From Primula veris (lineage: Eukaryota > Streptophyta > Magnoliopsida > Ericales > Primulaceae): 64,000 nt of DNA. The notes under the pieces were generated by a model. That model was not told where the DNA came from. It did no database searches and saw only the letters and a list, made by a program, of their open reading frames with translations. This document shows positions 1 through 11,350 of the stretch, piece after piece. Location: the NCBI GenBank assembly GCA_963682055.1, contig OY821744.1, forward strand, positions 9,774,835 through 9,838,834, given 5' to 3'. Each line of letters begins with the position of its first letter. The stretch's first letter is position 1. Made by a program: the position numbers and the translations under genes.

Positions 1-588
1 GTTACAAGTTTCTTATAGTGTGATGGCCAATTTGAAAAAGTTGAAAGGTGCATGAGTATTTTCCCCCTTAAATTTCAACCGGATGGAGTATGTATATTTG
101 GAAAGTGCAGATTTGGATTTGGGAACCTAGGAAATTTATTCAAAAAACTTCCAAATTACTTCCAAATTTACATTGGACCGTTGTAGTATATTCTACAACA
201 TTAATAGAAGATTTGGAAGATTTTACAACAATCAAATGGACATTAAACCACGAAGATATCAATTTTAAAAAGGGCCAACATTAATGTAACACTTGTTATT
301 TTTTTTGACTTGGAACTGATTATATCTGAAGCATTGTATAGATCAACTCTTTGTTGATTAGATCTATTCACCGATAGATGGATAGTCCAAACCAAACTTT
401 TGGAACTTATATTTGATAAGATCCATTTGTCGATAGCCGGACGAGTCAAGACGCATTTGAAGTCAACTATATTGTTGATTAAATACTTGTTGCGTGATTG
501 CTTGATTGTTGGTTGGGCGTGACCCTAAACTGTTAGTCGTATAAATTTACGTTTATATTCGTATTTACATATAATATATATCCGTTGC

Positions 589-632
<44 letters not shown>

Positions 633-1237
633 ATTATTATATTTTATATTAATTAAAACCTACAAACTGAAGAAAAGTTTGAAAACTAGTCAAACATATT
701 CACTCACTCCAGGTTTGCCAATAAGTTCTAGCATGATCGAAAATCGAAGATAAATATGAAGAGAAAAATTACAATTTCATTGAGCATCCACACCTGAATT
801 TTCAAGATAATTGAACTACATGAATTTGATAATTAAGTCTCAAACTTCTGAAATAGATAATATTTTTTTCTTGCCTAATTTACAACATTGTTTTAAAAAG
901 TGCACTTCGTAATAAGGAAGCTCAATTCGGAGCTTAAGAAATAGCTTTAAAAACTTTTTACCGATTTTAGACCGCAAAGCTTACGTTTTGTACGCGTTTA
1001 GTGTAGCTCTTGTAGAAACGCTTCATCTTATTTATCAACAGGTTTTTCTTAATGTCGTGAGACAAAAAATAAGGATGAAACTTAACTATTAAGCATGCTG
1101 GGAGTTCGACAAATGCAACTTTGATTAGCAAAAATCTTGTGTCTAAATTGTCATTTTTTTTATTTAACATTTAATCACATTTGCTTAAAAATCTTTTATA
1201 TGTAACCAAAATTAAAAAAAACCTGTCTGACAATTTA
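1..1237. other. Left flank, no gene seen
   Basis: A+T-rich sequence with only short, unconvincing open frames. A slightly more coding-like stretch lies in the first 290 bases, but no family is recognisable in any frame. The rest is non-coding apart from the TA microsatellite. The flank ends in the target duplication of the copia element at 1238-1242. Confidence 0.6.
592..627. repeat. (TA)n microsatellite
   Basis: About 35 bases of uninterrupted alternating A and T, embedded in A+T-rich non-coding DNA. Confidence 0.95.
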
Positions 1238-1242
1238 GATAC

Positions 1243-1447
1243 TGTTGTAATACAACTATTAGCTAGGTATTTAGGAAGACAGAAGTAGAGAGAGGGGAGA
1301 ACAGTATGATCTTTATTTATGAATGAATATGTGAATGAATGATAAAATACAAGACTCCTAGCCCTCTTTATATAGATAGAGGGTTAGGGTTACGAGCCCA
1401 CTTGAGCCCATAAAGTAAAATCCCAAGAGTCCAATAATCTTACAACA
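1243..1447 (-). repeat. 3' LTR of the copia element
   Basis: A 205-bp terminal repeat, TGTTGT to ACAACA on the plus strand. It matches 8561-8765 with four substitutions and no indel. On the minus strand it contains CTATATAAAG as a core promoter candidate and an AATAAAG motif that could serve 3'-end formation. Confidence 0.95.
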
Positions 1448-1457
1448 CTCCCCCTTT
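1448..1457 (-). other. Polypurine tract
   Basis: Read on the minus strand this is AAAGGGGGAG immediately before the TG of the 3' LTR. This is the expected position and composition of the plus-strand DNA primer of a retrotransposon. Confidence 0.85.
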
Positions 1458-1638
1458 GGACGTCTTGAATTCTTCGTCTTTATGCAGTCGATCTGAGTCG
1501 AGTTCATTCACAGTGCTAAACACATAAAAACCTTAGGGCCGGAAAACCCGGTGTGGGACAAAACCGGTACCTAAGAGAAATTGTGTAGCCGAATGATATA
1601 TGCCAAAATACTATGTAATTAACTAACTACAAAATAGT

Positions 1639-1955
1639 GTGCCTCATCAAAACCTTGTAGAGCAAACCCAATGGGAAAATCTCTGATCGAAGGAAAAAGA
1701 GTGCAACAGTGGTAGTAGTAGGGGATCAACCACAAAACAGGTGCCTCATCAAAACCTTGCCAGAGTAAACCCCGTGGGAAAAAACTCTGGTTGAAGGACA
1801 AAAGAGTACACAGTGGTAAGAAGTATACGACAGGATACTCCCCCTGATTTCGGCAATCCTTAGTGAGGTATAACAGGGAACGTGTCTCGCTAAAAACCTT
1901 GTCAAGGAAAACCCAGTGGGAAAAACCTTGTACTAAGGACAAAAAGAGTACACAT
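1639..1955 (-). repeat. Three diverged ~75-bp direct repeats in the element 3' region
   Basis: Units at about 1639-1712, 1741-1820 and 1882-1955 share the order GTGCCTCATCAAAACCTTG, AAACCCAGTGGGAAAA, GAAGGACAAAAGAGTACA with substitutions. They lie between the pol stop codon and the 3' LTR. Similar modules occur in the 3' untranslated region of some plant copia families (recollection, not searched). Two copies of CTCCCCCT preceded by ACAGGAT (around 1838 and 1971) resemble the terminal polypurine tract. The open frame through here on the minus strand is a by-product of the repeats. Confidence 0.75.
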
Positions 1956-2030
1956 GCATACAACAGGATGCTCCCCCTCACTTGCACATGACAGGGTGCG
2001 AGGATTTCGACTCCGATATAAAATGTCGCT

Positions 2031-3950
2031 CTAAGGTAGCTCAGATAGCCTACGTAGGCCAATCGCCCGTACGTGCTTCTGAAAAGAATGCTTTGGTAGT
2101 GACTTGGTGAACAAGTCAGCGTGGTTATTCTCTGAACCAATATGCTTCACTTCAATCTTTTGAAGTGTTTGTTGTTCATGTGTGAAGAACAACTTTGGCG
2201 AGATATGCTTAGTGGCATCACCTTTGATATAACCATTTTTTGCTTGATCAATCGCAGCGGTGTTGTCCTCATAAATAACAACTGGTTCATCATGATCGTA
2301 AGCTAGATCACAGGTGCTTCGAATATGGCCAATAACTGTTTGAAGCCAGACACACTCTCTAGTCGCCTCACAGAGCGCGAGTAGCTCAGAGTGGTTAGTC
2401 GAAGTGGCTACTAGAGTCTGTTTACGAGACCTCCAGGATATCGCCGTGTTCCCAATGGTAAAGACATAACTAGATTGGAAGCGTCCCTTATGCGGGTCTG
2501 ATAAGAAACCAGCATCGGCATAGCCGACAAGGGTTGCGTTGTTTCGAGGATCAATGGAGCTAGATCCACTCGACGCAAAGGGATAGAATAAGCCCATGTC
2601 CGTAATACCTCTAAGGTAACAGAAAATATCTTTTATGCCAGTCCAGTGGCGGCGTGTTGGCGCGGTGCTGTGTCGAGCTAGACAAGTCACAGCAAACGAG
2701 ATGTCCGGTCTAGTACATTGGGCCAAGTACAATAGTGCGCCTATTGCACCCAGATATGAACACTCAGGGCTCAATATCTTTTCATCGTCCTCCTTTGGAC
2801 GGAAGGGGTCCTTATTAATGTCTAGAGAGTGGACGACCATGGGAGTAGAGGATGGCTTAGCATCACTATGACTAAAGCGCCTCAACACCTTTTGGGTGTA
2901 GCTTTCTTGATGGACTAAAATTCCATCTGTACGGTGCTCGATCTGCAGGCCAAGGCAATACCGTGTCTTCCCAAAATCTTTCATCTCGAATTCCTTCTTC
3001 GGGATTTCAGCAGTTTCGAACAACTATTTCGAGGTTCCTATGAGATTCATATCATCTACATAGACTGCGATAATCGCATATCCTGAAGTGGATTTCTTTA
3101 TGAACACGTATGGGCATAGTTCATTATTAACATATCCCAAGCCGATCAAGTATTCACTTAGACGGTTATACCACATCCGTCCAAATTGTTTCAATCCATA
3201 TAGTGATCGTCTCAGTCTAATCGAGAACGTGTTCCGTGGACGGGAACTACTTGATTCAGGCAACTTAAGTCCATCAGGGACTCTCATGTAAATCTCTGTG
3301 TCCAGATCCCCGTAGAGATACGCTGTGACCACATCCATGAGCTGCATATTCAGTTTTTCGGAAACTACTGAACTGATTAAGTAGCGGAACGTTATAACGT
3401 CCATTACGGGAGAATACGTCTTATCGTAATCAATTCCAGGGCGTTGAGAGAAACCTTACGCCACAAGGCGAGCTTTGTATCTAACAATCTCATTATTCTC
3501 ATCACGCTTCCTTACGAAAACCCATTTATGACCAACTGGTCTAACATTGGGCGGTGTTGGAGCGATAGGTCCAAACATGCTTCGTTTCGTTAAGGAATCC
3601 AATTCAGTCTGGATTGCTTGTTTCCATTGAGGCCAGTCCGTTCTTCGCTGACACTCAGCAATGGTACGAGGTTCCATGTCATCATTGTTCATAATGTCAG
3701 TGGCCACTGCGTATATGAACACATCATCGATGACAGTCTCGTTTCGCTTCAAAATATCGTCTAAACTAGTATAATCGACAGATATTTCAAGGTTATTGTG
3801 ATGATTAGGAACTAGTGTTTCATCTGGAACACGCTCCTCTAATACATCACCATGATCCTTAATGATCTCGTGTGGCAAAACAAATGTGACAGGATTTCTC
3901 CTCTTTCGAGGCAGAACATCCTTGGAACCGGACGGCCTTCCTTTTTTTTT
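2031..3950 (-). pseudogene. Copia pol: reverse transcriptase and RNase H, broken
   Basis: In minus-strand order the frame contains the copia RT entry region (W-Q-A-x2-E-L-like, then RPVGHKWVF and YKARLVA), the catalytic YVDD box near 3045, the LYLAQCTRPDI and VGYADAGF blocks, and RNase H with EDNTAA and a C-terminal ADLFTKSLP. It ends at a TAG at 2031-2033. Three lesions are visible: an in-frame TAA at 3456-3458 just after ARLVA, an in-frame TAG at 3024-3026 shortly after YVDD, and a frame change in an A9 run (plus-strand T run 3942-3950) that disconnects it from the integrase frame. The frame is otherwise continuous and all catalytic blocks are recognisable, so decay is by point lesions. Confidence 0.93.
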
Positions 3951-3989
3951 CGGAAGGGCGGCGGACTAAACGGCCGACGGCAGCGTCCT

Positions 3990-5370
3990 TTACTCGGTGG
4001 GTACAACCGGAGCAACGTGTTCAAATGGAACACGGTGTCTCACTGGGACGTCTATCGTTGTAGGCACATTTGCAGCAGGTATATGTGATCTCATGACATT
4101 CGCTAGGTCATTAAATGAGTATGGTATTTGATTTGCAACATTTTGCAGACCTAGGATTCTCTGCACTTCCTTATCTTTATGTGCAGTTGGGGGATCTAGA
4201 TGAGACATCGTGGGTACATGCCACGTTAATTCACGTCGTTCCTTATCAACGTTAACGTGCATTTCTCCCCCTAACGACGGGAAGAGTGTCTCATCAAAGT
4301 CATAATCCGCATGTCTAGCGGTAAAGAGATCGCCTGTCAAGGGCTCTAAATAGCGTATTATGGACGGGGATTCATAACCGACATATAAGCCCCGTCGTTT
4401 CTGAGGTCCAAATTTGGAACGCTTAGGCGGCTCAATTGGAACATTTACTAAACACCCAAACACGCGTAAATGTGAGATATCGGGCTCATATCCAGTTACC
4501 AACTGGTACGCAGATAGTGGTTGGGTGGCCATGGGCCTCAGACGGACCAACGCAGCAGCATGCAAAATGGCATAGCCCCACGCAGAAATAGGAAGTTTGG
4601 TGCGCATAACCAAAGTTCTAGCAATCATTTGCAACCGCTTAATGAAAGCTTCTGCAAGGCCATTTTGGGTATGAACATACGCAACTGGGTGTTCAAGATT
4701 AATTCCCAAAGTCATGCAATAGTCATCGAAAGTTTTCGATGTAAACTCCGTGGCATTATCAAGTCTAATAGACTTTATCGGATAATCCGGATGAGGAGCC
4801 TTCAATTTAATGATCTGGGCTAGGAGTTTTGGAAACGCTCCGTTTCTTGTGGACAACAAAGCTACGTGTGACCATCTTGTCGATGCATCAACCAAAACCA
4901 TGAAATATTTAAATGGTCCGCATGTTGGTTGGATAGGTCCACAAATATCTCCTTGAATTCTTTCAAGGAATTGGGAAACCAATTTCATAGGATTCACATG
5001 AATTGGTTTGAGATTAGTCTTTCCAATCGAGCATGCTTGGCATAGGCTTTTCGGATTAATCACGAAATTCTTTCCTCCAAGAGGATGCCCATGAGATGCG
5101 TTCATCGTTCGAAGCATCGTATTTTGACCTGGGTGTCCCAGCCGGTCATGCCATAGCATAAAAGTGCTCTCATCAATTGGCGTCCGCCGAATGATTAGAT
5201 TGCTTTCAAAGTTTTGGATTGTAGTAACATACAAACCACTTGAAAGACTTCTCAACTTCTCCAGAATACGCTTTTGGTCGTATTGAGTGGAGGTAATGTG
5301 AAGGTATTCAATACCATTTTCACGAGCAGTTTCAAGATGAAACTTATTTTCTCGGATATCCTTAAAAACT
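3990..5370 (-). pseudogene. Copia pol: GAG pre-integrase and integrase
   Basis: The longest intact frame of the window (stop at 3990, open up to about 5370). It starts with the pre-integrase zinc-binding part (LWHDRLGHPG, then CQACSIGK, an HHCC pattern). The rve catalytic core follows: the first D in GDICGPI, the second in RLDNATEF, and the E in NGLAEAFIK, so the D,D,E triad is retained. The C-terminal part has the copia integrase block FGCLVNVP and GLYVGYES. It would insert the reverse-transcribed DNA into the chromosome. The frame is separated from protease by a frame break at about 5375-5400 and from RT by the homopolymer run near 3945. Confidence 0.93.
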
Positions 5371-5400
5371 CAACAAGGTACGACTGGACCTCGGAGAATA

Positions 5401-5601
5401 TTATGCCTCAGATACTTCAACAGGAGTACCATTTGACAACGTGAATTTAGCTTTACCAAAGCCTTCAACAAGGGTCGATGGGCCCGAAATTGTTGTCACT
5501 GAGGTTACTTTAGGCGTAAAGTTGATAAAAAACCATTTATCTTTTAAGATAGTGTGTGTAGTGCCACTATCAACTAGACAATCAACTGCCCCACAATACA
5601 T
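5401..5601 (-). pseudogene. Copia pol: aspartic protease fragment
   Basis: A 66-residue frame with the retroviral-type protease active site LVDSGTTHTI followed by a beta-rich stretch ending in VEGFGKAKFTLSNGTPVEV. This protease would cut the Gag-Pol polyprotein. It is isolated from gag upstream (gap 5602-5830 without a continuous frame) and from integrase downstream, so the polyprotein is interrupted on both sides. Confidence 0.88.
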
Positions 5602-5830
5602 GCCTAAAAGTAAAATAATTTAAAGTCGGTCACACGAATAAAAGGAATTGCTCAATGAAATAACTTTAAATTATACGAGAAATGTTCAAAAACATTATCT
5701 ATAAAACAAACCATAATCCAAAAGAAATTAACAATATCCAAAGGAAAAAACATAATCCGAAATGGAATTGAAATAACATAATCCAGGAGCAAAACAGCTC
5801 AATTATTAAAAGAAACGAATAAAAAAAACT

Positions 5831-6826
5831 TTATTCTTCCATGTGAGCCTCAAAGTCAGGGGTCTCAAGAGTTTCTTTTGCATTAGCTTCAATCATGTTG
5901 GTTTCGACCCTTCTACCCTTATGGTAGTTTTCGACTTCTTGGGGAGTTGCCCTACAAGTCCTTTGCATATGACCATTTCCACCATATTTATAGCACAGAG
6001 TTGGCATATTAGCCAGTTCTTTTGCTTTGGGATGACTGGGCCGGTTGTTCCTACCACCACGAGACTGCCTAGGAGGAGCCACAGGTCCTCGGTTCGGACG
6101 ATTGTCCAAACCTCGCTTGGCTAGACGAGCATTACGCTAACCCCTGTTCCTTGGCTGACGGGACGACAGGCCCTTTTCTCGTTTCCCATATCGTGGACGA
6201 GGTCCACGAACAACATTAGCATCAGGGATTGGAATTTCCTTTGAACCAGCAGGACGAGAATTACTGTTCATCATTAAAATGAGACTATTCTTCTCGTCCA
6301 ATATCAACTGGGTGATAAGCTCGGGAAATTTGGTGAATTTAGACTGGCGATATTGCTTTTGGAGCAAGATGTCAGAACTAGGAAATGTGGTGTACGTTTT
6401 CTCCAATAAATCATTGTCGGTGAGCGTTTCACCATAGTATTGGAGAGTAGCACGAATTCTTCATACTTCAGCGTTATATTTTTCAACGCTTTCGAAGTCC
6501 TGAAATCGCAGATTCAGCCAATCACGGTGGGCTTCAGGAAGCCAAATGGTCTTTTGGTGGTCGAAACGCTCTTTCAGAGAGTCCCACAATGTCTTTGGTG
6601 AGGTGGTCGCTATGAACTTAGATTTCATGGCGTTTGATAAGTGGCGGCGAAACAGAATCATCGTCCGAGCACTCATTTTGTGCGTTACTTCCATTTCATG
6701 CTCCTCCTCATCATATATGACATCCAATAAGCCTTGGGCATCTAAATGGTTTTGGATATCCTAACTCCAATCCAAGTAGTTCTTGCCGGCAGCATCCAAA
6801 ATTGGAAAGTCAAGTTTGATTGACAT
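5831..6826 (-). pseudogene. Copia gag (UBN2-type capsid and zinc knuckle), broken
   Basis: The start chosen is the ATG at 6826-6824, opening MSIKLDFPILDAAGKNYLDW, a typical copia gag start. The central part has the UBN2-type core (AMKSKFIATTSPKTLWDSL, FDHQKTIWLPEA). The C-terminal part has an arginine/glycine-rich tract and one zinc knuckle. The knuckle reads CYKYGGNGHMQRTC: the second cysteine of the C-x2-C-x4-H-x4-C pattern is replaced by tyrosine, so it is probably dead. In-frame stops occur at 6761-6763 (right after YLDWS), near 6459 and near 6136. The frame runs to a stop at 5831. The product would have packaged the element RNA. Confidence 0.9.
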
Positions 6827-7388
6827 TTTTCTACAACAGGAGAAAAGAAAAGAAAGACTGGATTAGTCATCATATAAAACAACGGGTTTATATGTTTATG
6901 GTTTGTATAAGCACAAACTTTATTTCGAAACGACAGGTTCGAAAAACAAGTTTTGCTTTTAAGTGAAGAGGTTTTCTTTGATCGAACGACAGGTCGATCC
7001 TGAGACACCAATTCGGCGAATACATATCTATATAGACACATTCGGGGAAATTATTATTTACTCAACCCCTTTCGGTAGCTCTATTTGAACACGACCAGGA
7101 AAGACGGTGAGGGGGGTGGGCACGAATGCCTCTTTAAAACCGACCTCATTAGGAGAACGACTTCCGCCTTTATCTTTCCTAGACATCGTATCCAAATAGG
7201 TGAGCCTATTTGGGGAATATTCATAATTTTTCCAACTTAAATGTGAATATATATGATTTTCGCATTTTATATATGGCAATAATATTAACAGCATAGAGAA
7301 TATCTATCTAAATTAACCACACATATATAAACAGACAGTAAATATATTTTAGAATCTATCTAATCATGCAGTAGATTTGGTGTTATAA

Positions 7389-7537
7389 ATCAATTTAAGA
7401 TTATCAATCAATCCATAAAGATTCTAACATATCAAATCAAATCAATTTAAGATTATCAATCAATCCATGAAGATTCTAACATATCAAATCAAATCAATTT
7501 AAGATTATCATTCAATCCATAAAGATTCTAATCCAAT
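7389..7537. repeat. Three tandem copies of a 52-bp unit
   Basis: The unit begins ATCAATTTAAGATTATCA and repeats at about 7389, 7441 and 7493 with one or two substitutions between copies. It lies within the copia leader. Confidence 0.9.
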
Positions 7538-8540
7538 AATTTACTGGCATATGTGATATTTATATATATGATAATATCAAAAAGATATGATTATGCTAAC
7601 AAGATATTAATCAATTATCTATGTTTATCGCCATATTAATAATTCTATACATGGTAGTTTTAACATGCAAGCAAACAATATATTTTTAATTTACCAATCA
7701 ATTCTATATATGGTAAAAAAAAATATTTTAACATGCAAAGGGGTTAAATTTACATGGAACATATCAATTTATTCAATTAACATGCAATTTTTATTCGCTT
7801 GCCTTTTAATAAAAAAAATTATATGCATGTGTGTGTGTATTTTATATCTTATCAACCATATGTACTGTTTTCGTATAAGTATTATACTACAGGACCATGC
7901 GTGTAATTTCAGCAAACTATATATCTATTTACAGCATTATTATATATACAGTTCAGAATTTCAGACAAGTTTCAGTTTAGTCCTTGAGTAATTTACAGAA
8001 TAGTTTACAGCTTTCAGAGAATTACAAATCAGTACATACGTTTAAGTATATAACATATATAGTCTGACAGATGCATATTAGTATGTTTAATAAAAAAAAT
8101 TAAAACATAGGTCATGTTTCTGTTTATACATGTTTAAAAAAAGGTTACAGTAGTAACATACACCAAATTATGGATTAAAAAGGTTACAGTAGCATAAGTT
8201 TTTTTTTAAAAAAAAAAACATACGCAGGCTGGAATTGTAATCATGGCAGTAGTACACATAATTGTGAATAACATAGTATACATGGCAGTAATCATGGCAA
8301 GTTTTAATAACATAGTTGTTAGTATACATAATTCGCATACAGTTAAACAATGGTCCACATATACACATAATTTATTTGATTCGCAGTAGCATGAGATTAT
8401 ACGTATCATGCGGGTGTACAATAAAAAATAAATCGTATACCTTACTCTTGGTATATTGATGAAGATCGATATAGTAAAATCCTAAAAAGATCCGGATAAA
8501 CCTCAAGGTTGATTGAATCTATAATTCGTACTTCGATCTC

Positions 8541-8560
8541 CGAGAGCAGTGCTGATAACG
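8541..8560 (-). other. Primer-binding-like site of the copia element
   Basis: Directly after the 5' LTR the minus strand reads CGTTATCAGCACTGCTCTC. Only the TATCAG core matches the usual initiator-Met primer site (TGGTATCAGAGC), so the priming tRNA is uncertain. Confidence 0.5.
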
Positions 8561-8765
8561 TGTTGTAATACAACTATTAGCTAGGTATTTAGGGAGACAG
8601 AAGTAGAGAGAGGGGAGAACAATATGATCTTTATTTATGAATGAATATGTGAATGAATGATAAAATACAAGACTCCTAGCCCTCTTTATATAGATAGAGG
8701 GTTAGGGTTACGAGCCCACTTGGGCCCATAAAGTAAAAGCCCAAGAGTCCAATAATCTTACAACA
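8561..8765 (-). repeat. 5' LTR of the copia element
   Basis: A 205-bp repeat identical in length to 1243-1447 with four substitutions. It is followed by the GATAC target duplication at 8766-8770. Transcription would start here and run towards lower coordinates. Confidence 0.95.
8684..8692 (-). promoter_or_regulatory. TATA box candidate in the 5' LTR
   Basis: Minus strand TATATAAAG in a CT-rich context, about 75-85 bases into the LTR, a normal distance for a copia U3 promoter. Confidence 0.55.
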
Positions 8766-8770
8766 GATAC

Positions 8771-9329
8771 GAGGTTTTTTGAAAGCCAAAGTTATATGTA
8801 TTTTCGTAGGTGTACATATGGACTATACATTCATAAAAGAAAAATTAATCATATTGATAGAGTTTAAAAATTAGGTTCAGTGCGTGAGTCTCAGTTCCCA
8901 AGGTTGGAAACAATATGAACATTCTCGTGTTGAGCTTTGCCCGCTAACTTCGTTGTTGTCACGATTACGGACTTTCCGATGCTTTGAGCCAATAGTAAAA
9001 TCCCGTTCTAGGGCTTGCCCACCTTCTTCGCTTTTAGCTACGTAATATTTACACACTCAAGCTAAGATAAAGGGGGATTTGGTGATTTTACCACCGTTCA
9101 CCCTCCTTCGCCCGGAGGAGTTGTAAGGAGGTGTGAACCTTTTATGCTTTATATAATATGTATTTAATATGTGAATATGAATGAAAGCAGTGTTTAGTTA
9201 ATACCTAGTATTTAGTGTATGAGAGAGAGATTTAGATATCTCATTTATTCGTGGTTAATGAGCTCTTTATAGAGGTGGATGGACTAAATTTTGACTAGCA
9301 TAATCTTGGCCATCATATCTAATCATACC

Positions 9330-9330
<1 letters not shown>
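8771..9330. other. Non-coding stretch, no gene seen
   Basis: Flank after the copia element. The part 8880-9130 is less A+T-rich than its surroundings (TTCGCCCGGAGGAG and similar), but no frame or structural RNA is recognisable. Confidence 0.5.
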
Positions 9331-9398
<68 letters not shown>

Positions 9399-9495
9399 AT
9401 GTATATGTATATATATATATGTATGTATGTATATATATGTATATATATATATGTATATGTATGTATGTATGTATATATATGTATGTATGTATATG

Positions 9496-9528
<33 letters not shown>

Positions 9529-9575
9529 GTATGTATATGTATGTATGTATATATATGTATGTATGTATGTATATA
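9331..9575. repeat. Compound (TA)n/(TATG)n microsatellite
   Basis: About 245 bases of mixed TA and TATG/TGTA repeats. Long open frames on both strands here encode only Tyr/Ile/Met/His/Thr repeats and are artefacts. Confidence 0.97.
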
Positions 9576-9718
9576 AACACTATATTTACATTTTAATCCT
9601 AACCATCTATTTAGTTTTTTTTCAATGGCCAAGATTAACTAAAATAAAAAAACCATCACAACCCTTAAAAACATATGTAATGAATGGTTATGATTAAAAT
9701 GTAAACATAGTGTGTTTT
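9574..9718. mobile_element. Small MITE-like palindrome
   Basis: The left end AAACACTATATTTACATTTT is mirrored by AAAATGTAAACATAGTGTGT at the right end, giving inverted repeats of about 35 bases around an A-rich core. The left end abuts the microsatellite, so no target duplication can be read. The superfamily is not determined. Confidence 0.65.
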
Positions 9719-9782
9719 TTTATGTGTCGATATATCCTTCCCCTATATATATATATTATAATGATTTTTTCAGTATCTTTCC

Positions 9783-9990
9783 ATATGTATCCGCCGACAT
9801 TGACTTACTCTTAAGGAAGAGTGTTGCTTCCGGCCTCCTCAAGAGCGGCTTCCCCGAGGACCACGATTCTCACTATATATAAATTGGGATGAAGACCATT
9901 TTTTACTTGACATTGCCTCCCGCTCGGACCCAAAAATATACTGCTCCGAGGGGCTGGAATTATACTTATCGCATAGAGAGGCAGAATCTC
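9783..9990 (+). other. Unrecognised coding-like island
   Basis: A G+C-richer patch in A+T-rich DNA. One plus-strand frame gives about 25 residues including LLLRKSVASGLLKSGFPED before a stop. It has coding-like composition but no start, no splice context and no family I recognise. It may be a captured or decayed exon. Confidence 0.25.
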
Positions 9991-10944
9991 GTAGGAGATT
10001 CTGTTTTCTTGTGTGATAAGTAATACATCCTTCTAGATTAGATTATATCTTTATGTGTCTATCATATAATTTTGATGTCTTCTTTTCTTATGAGGATATT
10101 TACTTTCTGATTGTGTATTATCAGTATATCTTTGAGATTATCTTGCATGTCAACTCGTCGGAGGAATGGGTGAAAATCATAACTGTTTTTCTCGTAAGGG
10201 CCATTAAATTATTATTAATTACTAGGTTAAATGGTAGGGCTCACTCCATATATTACGAATAATACAGAGTTTATAACTTATATTTTAACTTCCAGCAAAT
10301 ATAGTTCAAAGTTTGAGATTTAATTATAAAAAAGAAAACATAGAGTTAAAATCTCTTTGAGCACATGCTTAATGGTGCTTTCATTTATTTCTAAATATGA
10401 TTATCATTGATTCTGAATGATATGTAATTTTTTTTAAAATAAAAAACACAATTTTAGAATTTCGATAATTAAAACAAGTCTTTTATTTTTCAAGAGAAAT
10501 GTTACAAAAGTAAACAGGTATTTAGGACGGAACATTTGGTCACCTACATACACCAGTTTGTCTTTTAAATGCTTGTGATATTGACATATATGCGTCATTA
10601 CATTCCCATAATTAAAAATAGGGGGAAATGTAGCTAATAATAGTCAAACTCGTAATTGGTAATTAATATTCAACTTAACAATTTCGTAACACGTTTTTTA
10701 TTTAGAAATTAATTTGAGTTTACAAAAAGACGCATTCACAAATCAAACCCTTACCTTAAAATTAGTAATTTGTATGTAAAGTTTTCTCAACTTTTACTAG
10801 TCAACTACCATATGTACTGTATAAAATAATCTTCTTTTAAAATAAAAGTGGAAGAAACCATTAATAACATCATAATAAACAAAATATAAATTATAAGCCT
10901 TATTATTTATCTTTACCTCTCATAATAAACAAAAGGGGGAATTA
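9991..10944. other. A+T-rich, no gene seen
   Basis: No recognisable coding frame. The open stretch 10053-10262 is hydrophobic and low-complexity and is not supported as a gene. Confidence 0.5.
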
Positions 10945-11350
10945 CAATAACTACAATTTGGGCAACTTATTTAGTAAAAACAAAGATCTTCCAACTTTCC
11001 GTCACTTGTGTCAAAATCTTTATTTTACTTAGATCAATACTAGTACGAAATTTAGCACAAAAGTACTACCAAATACTAAAAATTAATACCAAATTCACTA
11101 AAAATACTACTAATTCTAATAAAAATACTACTATATTATTTATTTATACTACTATATTATATTCCGATACTACTATATTATTATCCGACATGACTATATT
11201 ATTTTCCGATACTACTATATTATTTTTGTTGAATTTGGTAATGTTTTTTTTTGAATTTGTTAGTATTGACCCAAGTGAAAGAATTTTTTTGACTATAGTT
11301 AAAAGATTAAAGACAATTTTATTTGCTAAATAAGTATAACCAATGCGTTT
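10945..11350. mobile_element. MITE-like element with long degenerate inverted repeats
   Basis: The left part (ACTTATTTAGTAAAAACAAA, then CACTTGTGTCAAAATC, then AGATCAATACTAGTACGAAA) is matched in inverted order by the right part (CAATACTAACAAATTC, CACTTGGGTCAA, ACTTATTTAGCAAATA on the other strand). Arms are about 90 bases. The middle is a short tandem repeat. Ends and target duplication are unclear. Confidence 0.55.
11100..11225. repeat. Short tandem repeat, unit near ATACTACTATATTATTTTCCG
   Basis: Five to six imperfect copies of a 20-27 base unit, all containing ACTATATTATT, in the middle of the MITE-like element. Confidence 0.75.

Larger units (their letters stand above)
6827..8560 (-). 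other. Untranslated leader of the copia element
   Basis: About 1.7 kb between the 5' LTR and the gag start, very long for a copia leader. It contains one modest open frame (7058-7294, minus) whose last part reads as a plausible soluble peptide; I do not recognise it. The rest is A+T-rich and includes a 52-bp tandem repeat. Confidence 0.7.
1243..8765 (-). mobile_element. Ty1/copia LTR retrotransposon, full length, defective
   Basis: A 7523-bp element transcribed on the minus strand. Two 205-bp LTRs (1243-1447 and 8561-8765) start TG and end CA. Perfect 5-bp direct repeats GATAC flank it (1238-1242 and 8766-8770), so both ends belong to one insertion. Inside, in transcription order, lie a primer-binding-like site, a long leader, gag, protease, integrase, reverse transcriptase and RNase H, then a purine tract next to the 3' LTR. 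Integrase before reverse transcriptase is the copia (not gypsy) order. Every domain carries stops or a frameshift, so the copy is non-autonomous. By eye the LTRs differ at only 4 of 205 positions, which suggests fairly recent insertion, possibly of an already defective RNA. I did not assign a copia lineage. Confidence 0.95.

Noticed and set aside
1619..2140. A 173-residue minus-strand frame
   Set aside because: It covers the repeated 3' untranslated modules of the copia element and overlaps the end of RNase H in another frame; no domain is seen.
7389..7537. CRISPR-like array of spaced repeats
   Set aside because: The 52-bp units are directly tandem without spacers and lie in a plant retrotransposon leader.
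9267..9697. Four overlapping long open frames on both strands
   Set aside because: They are translations of the TA/TATG microsatellite (Tyr/Ile/His/Thr or Met/Cys/Val repeats) and carry no protein signal.
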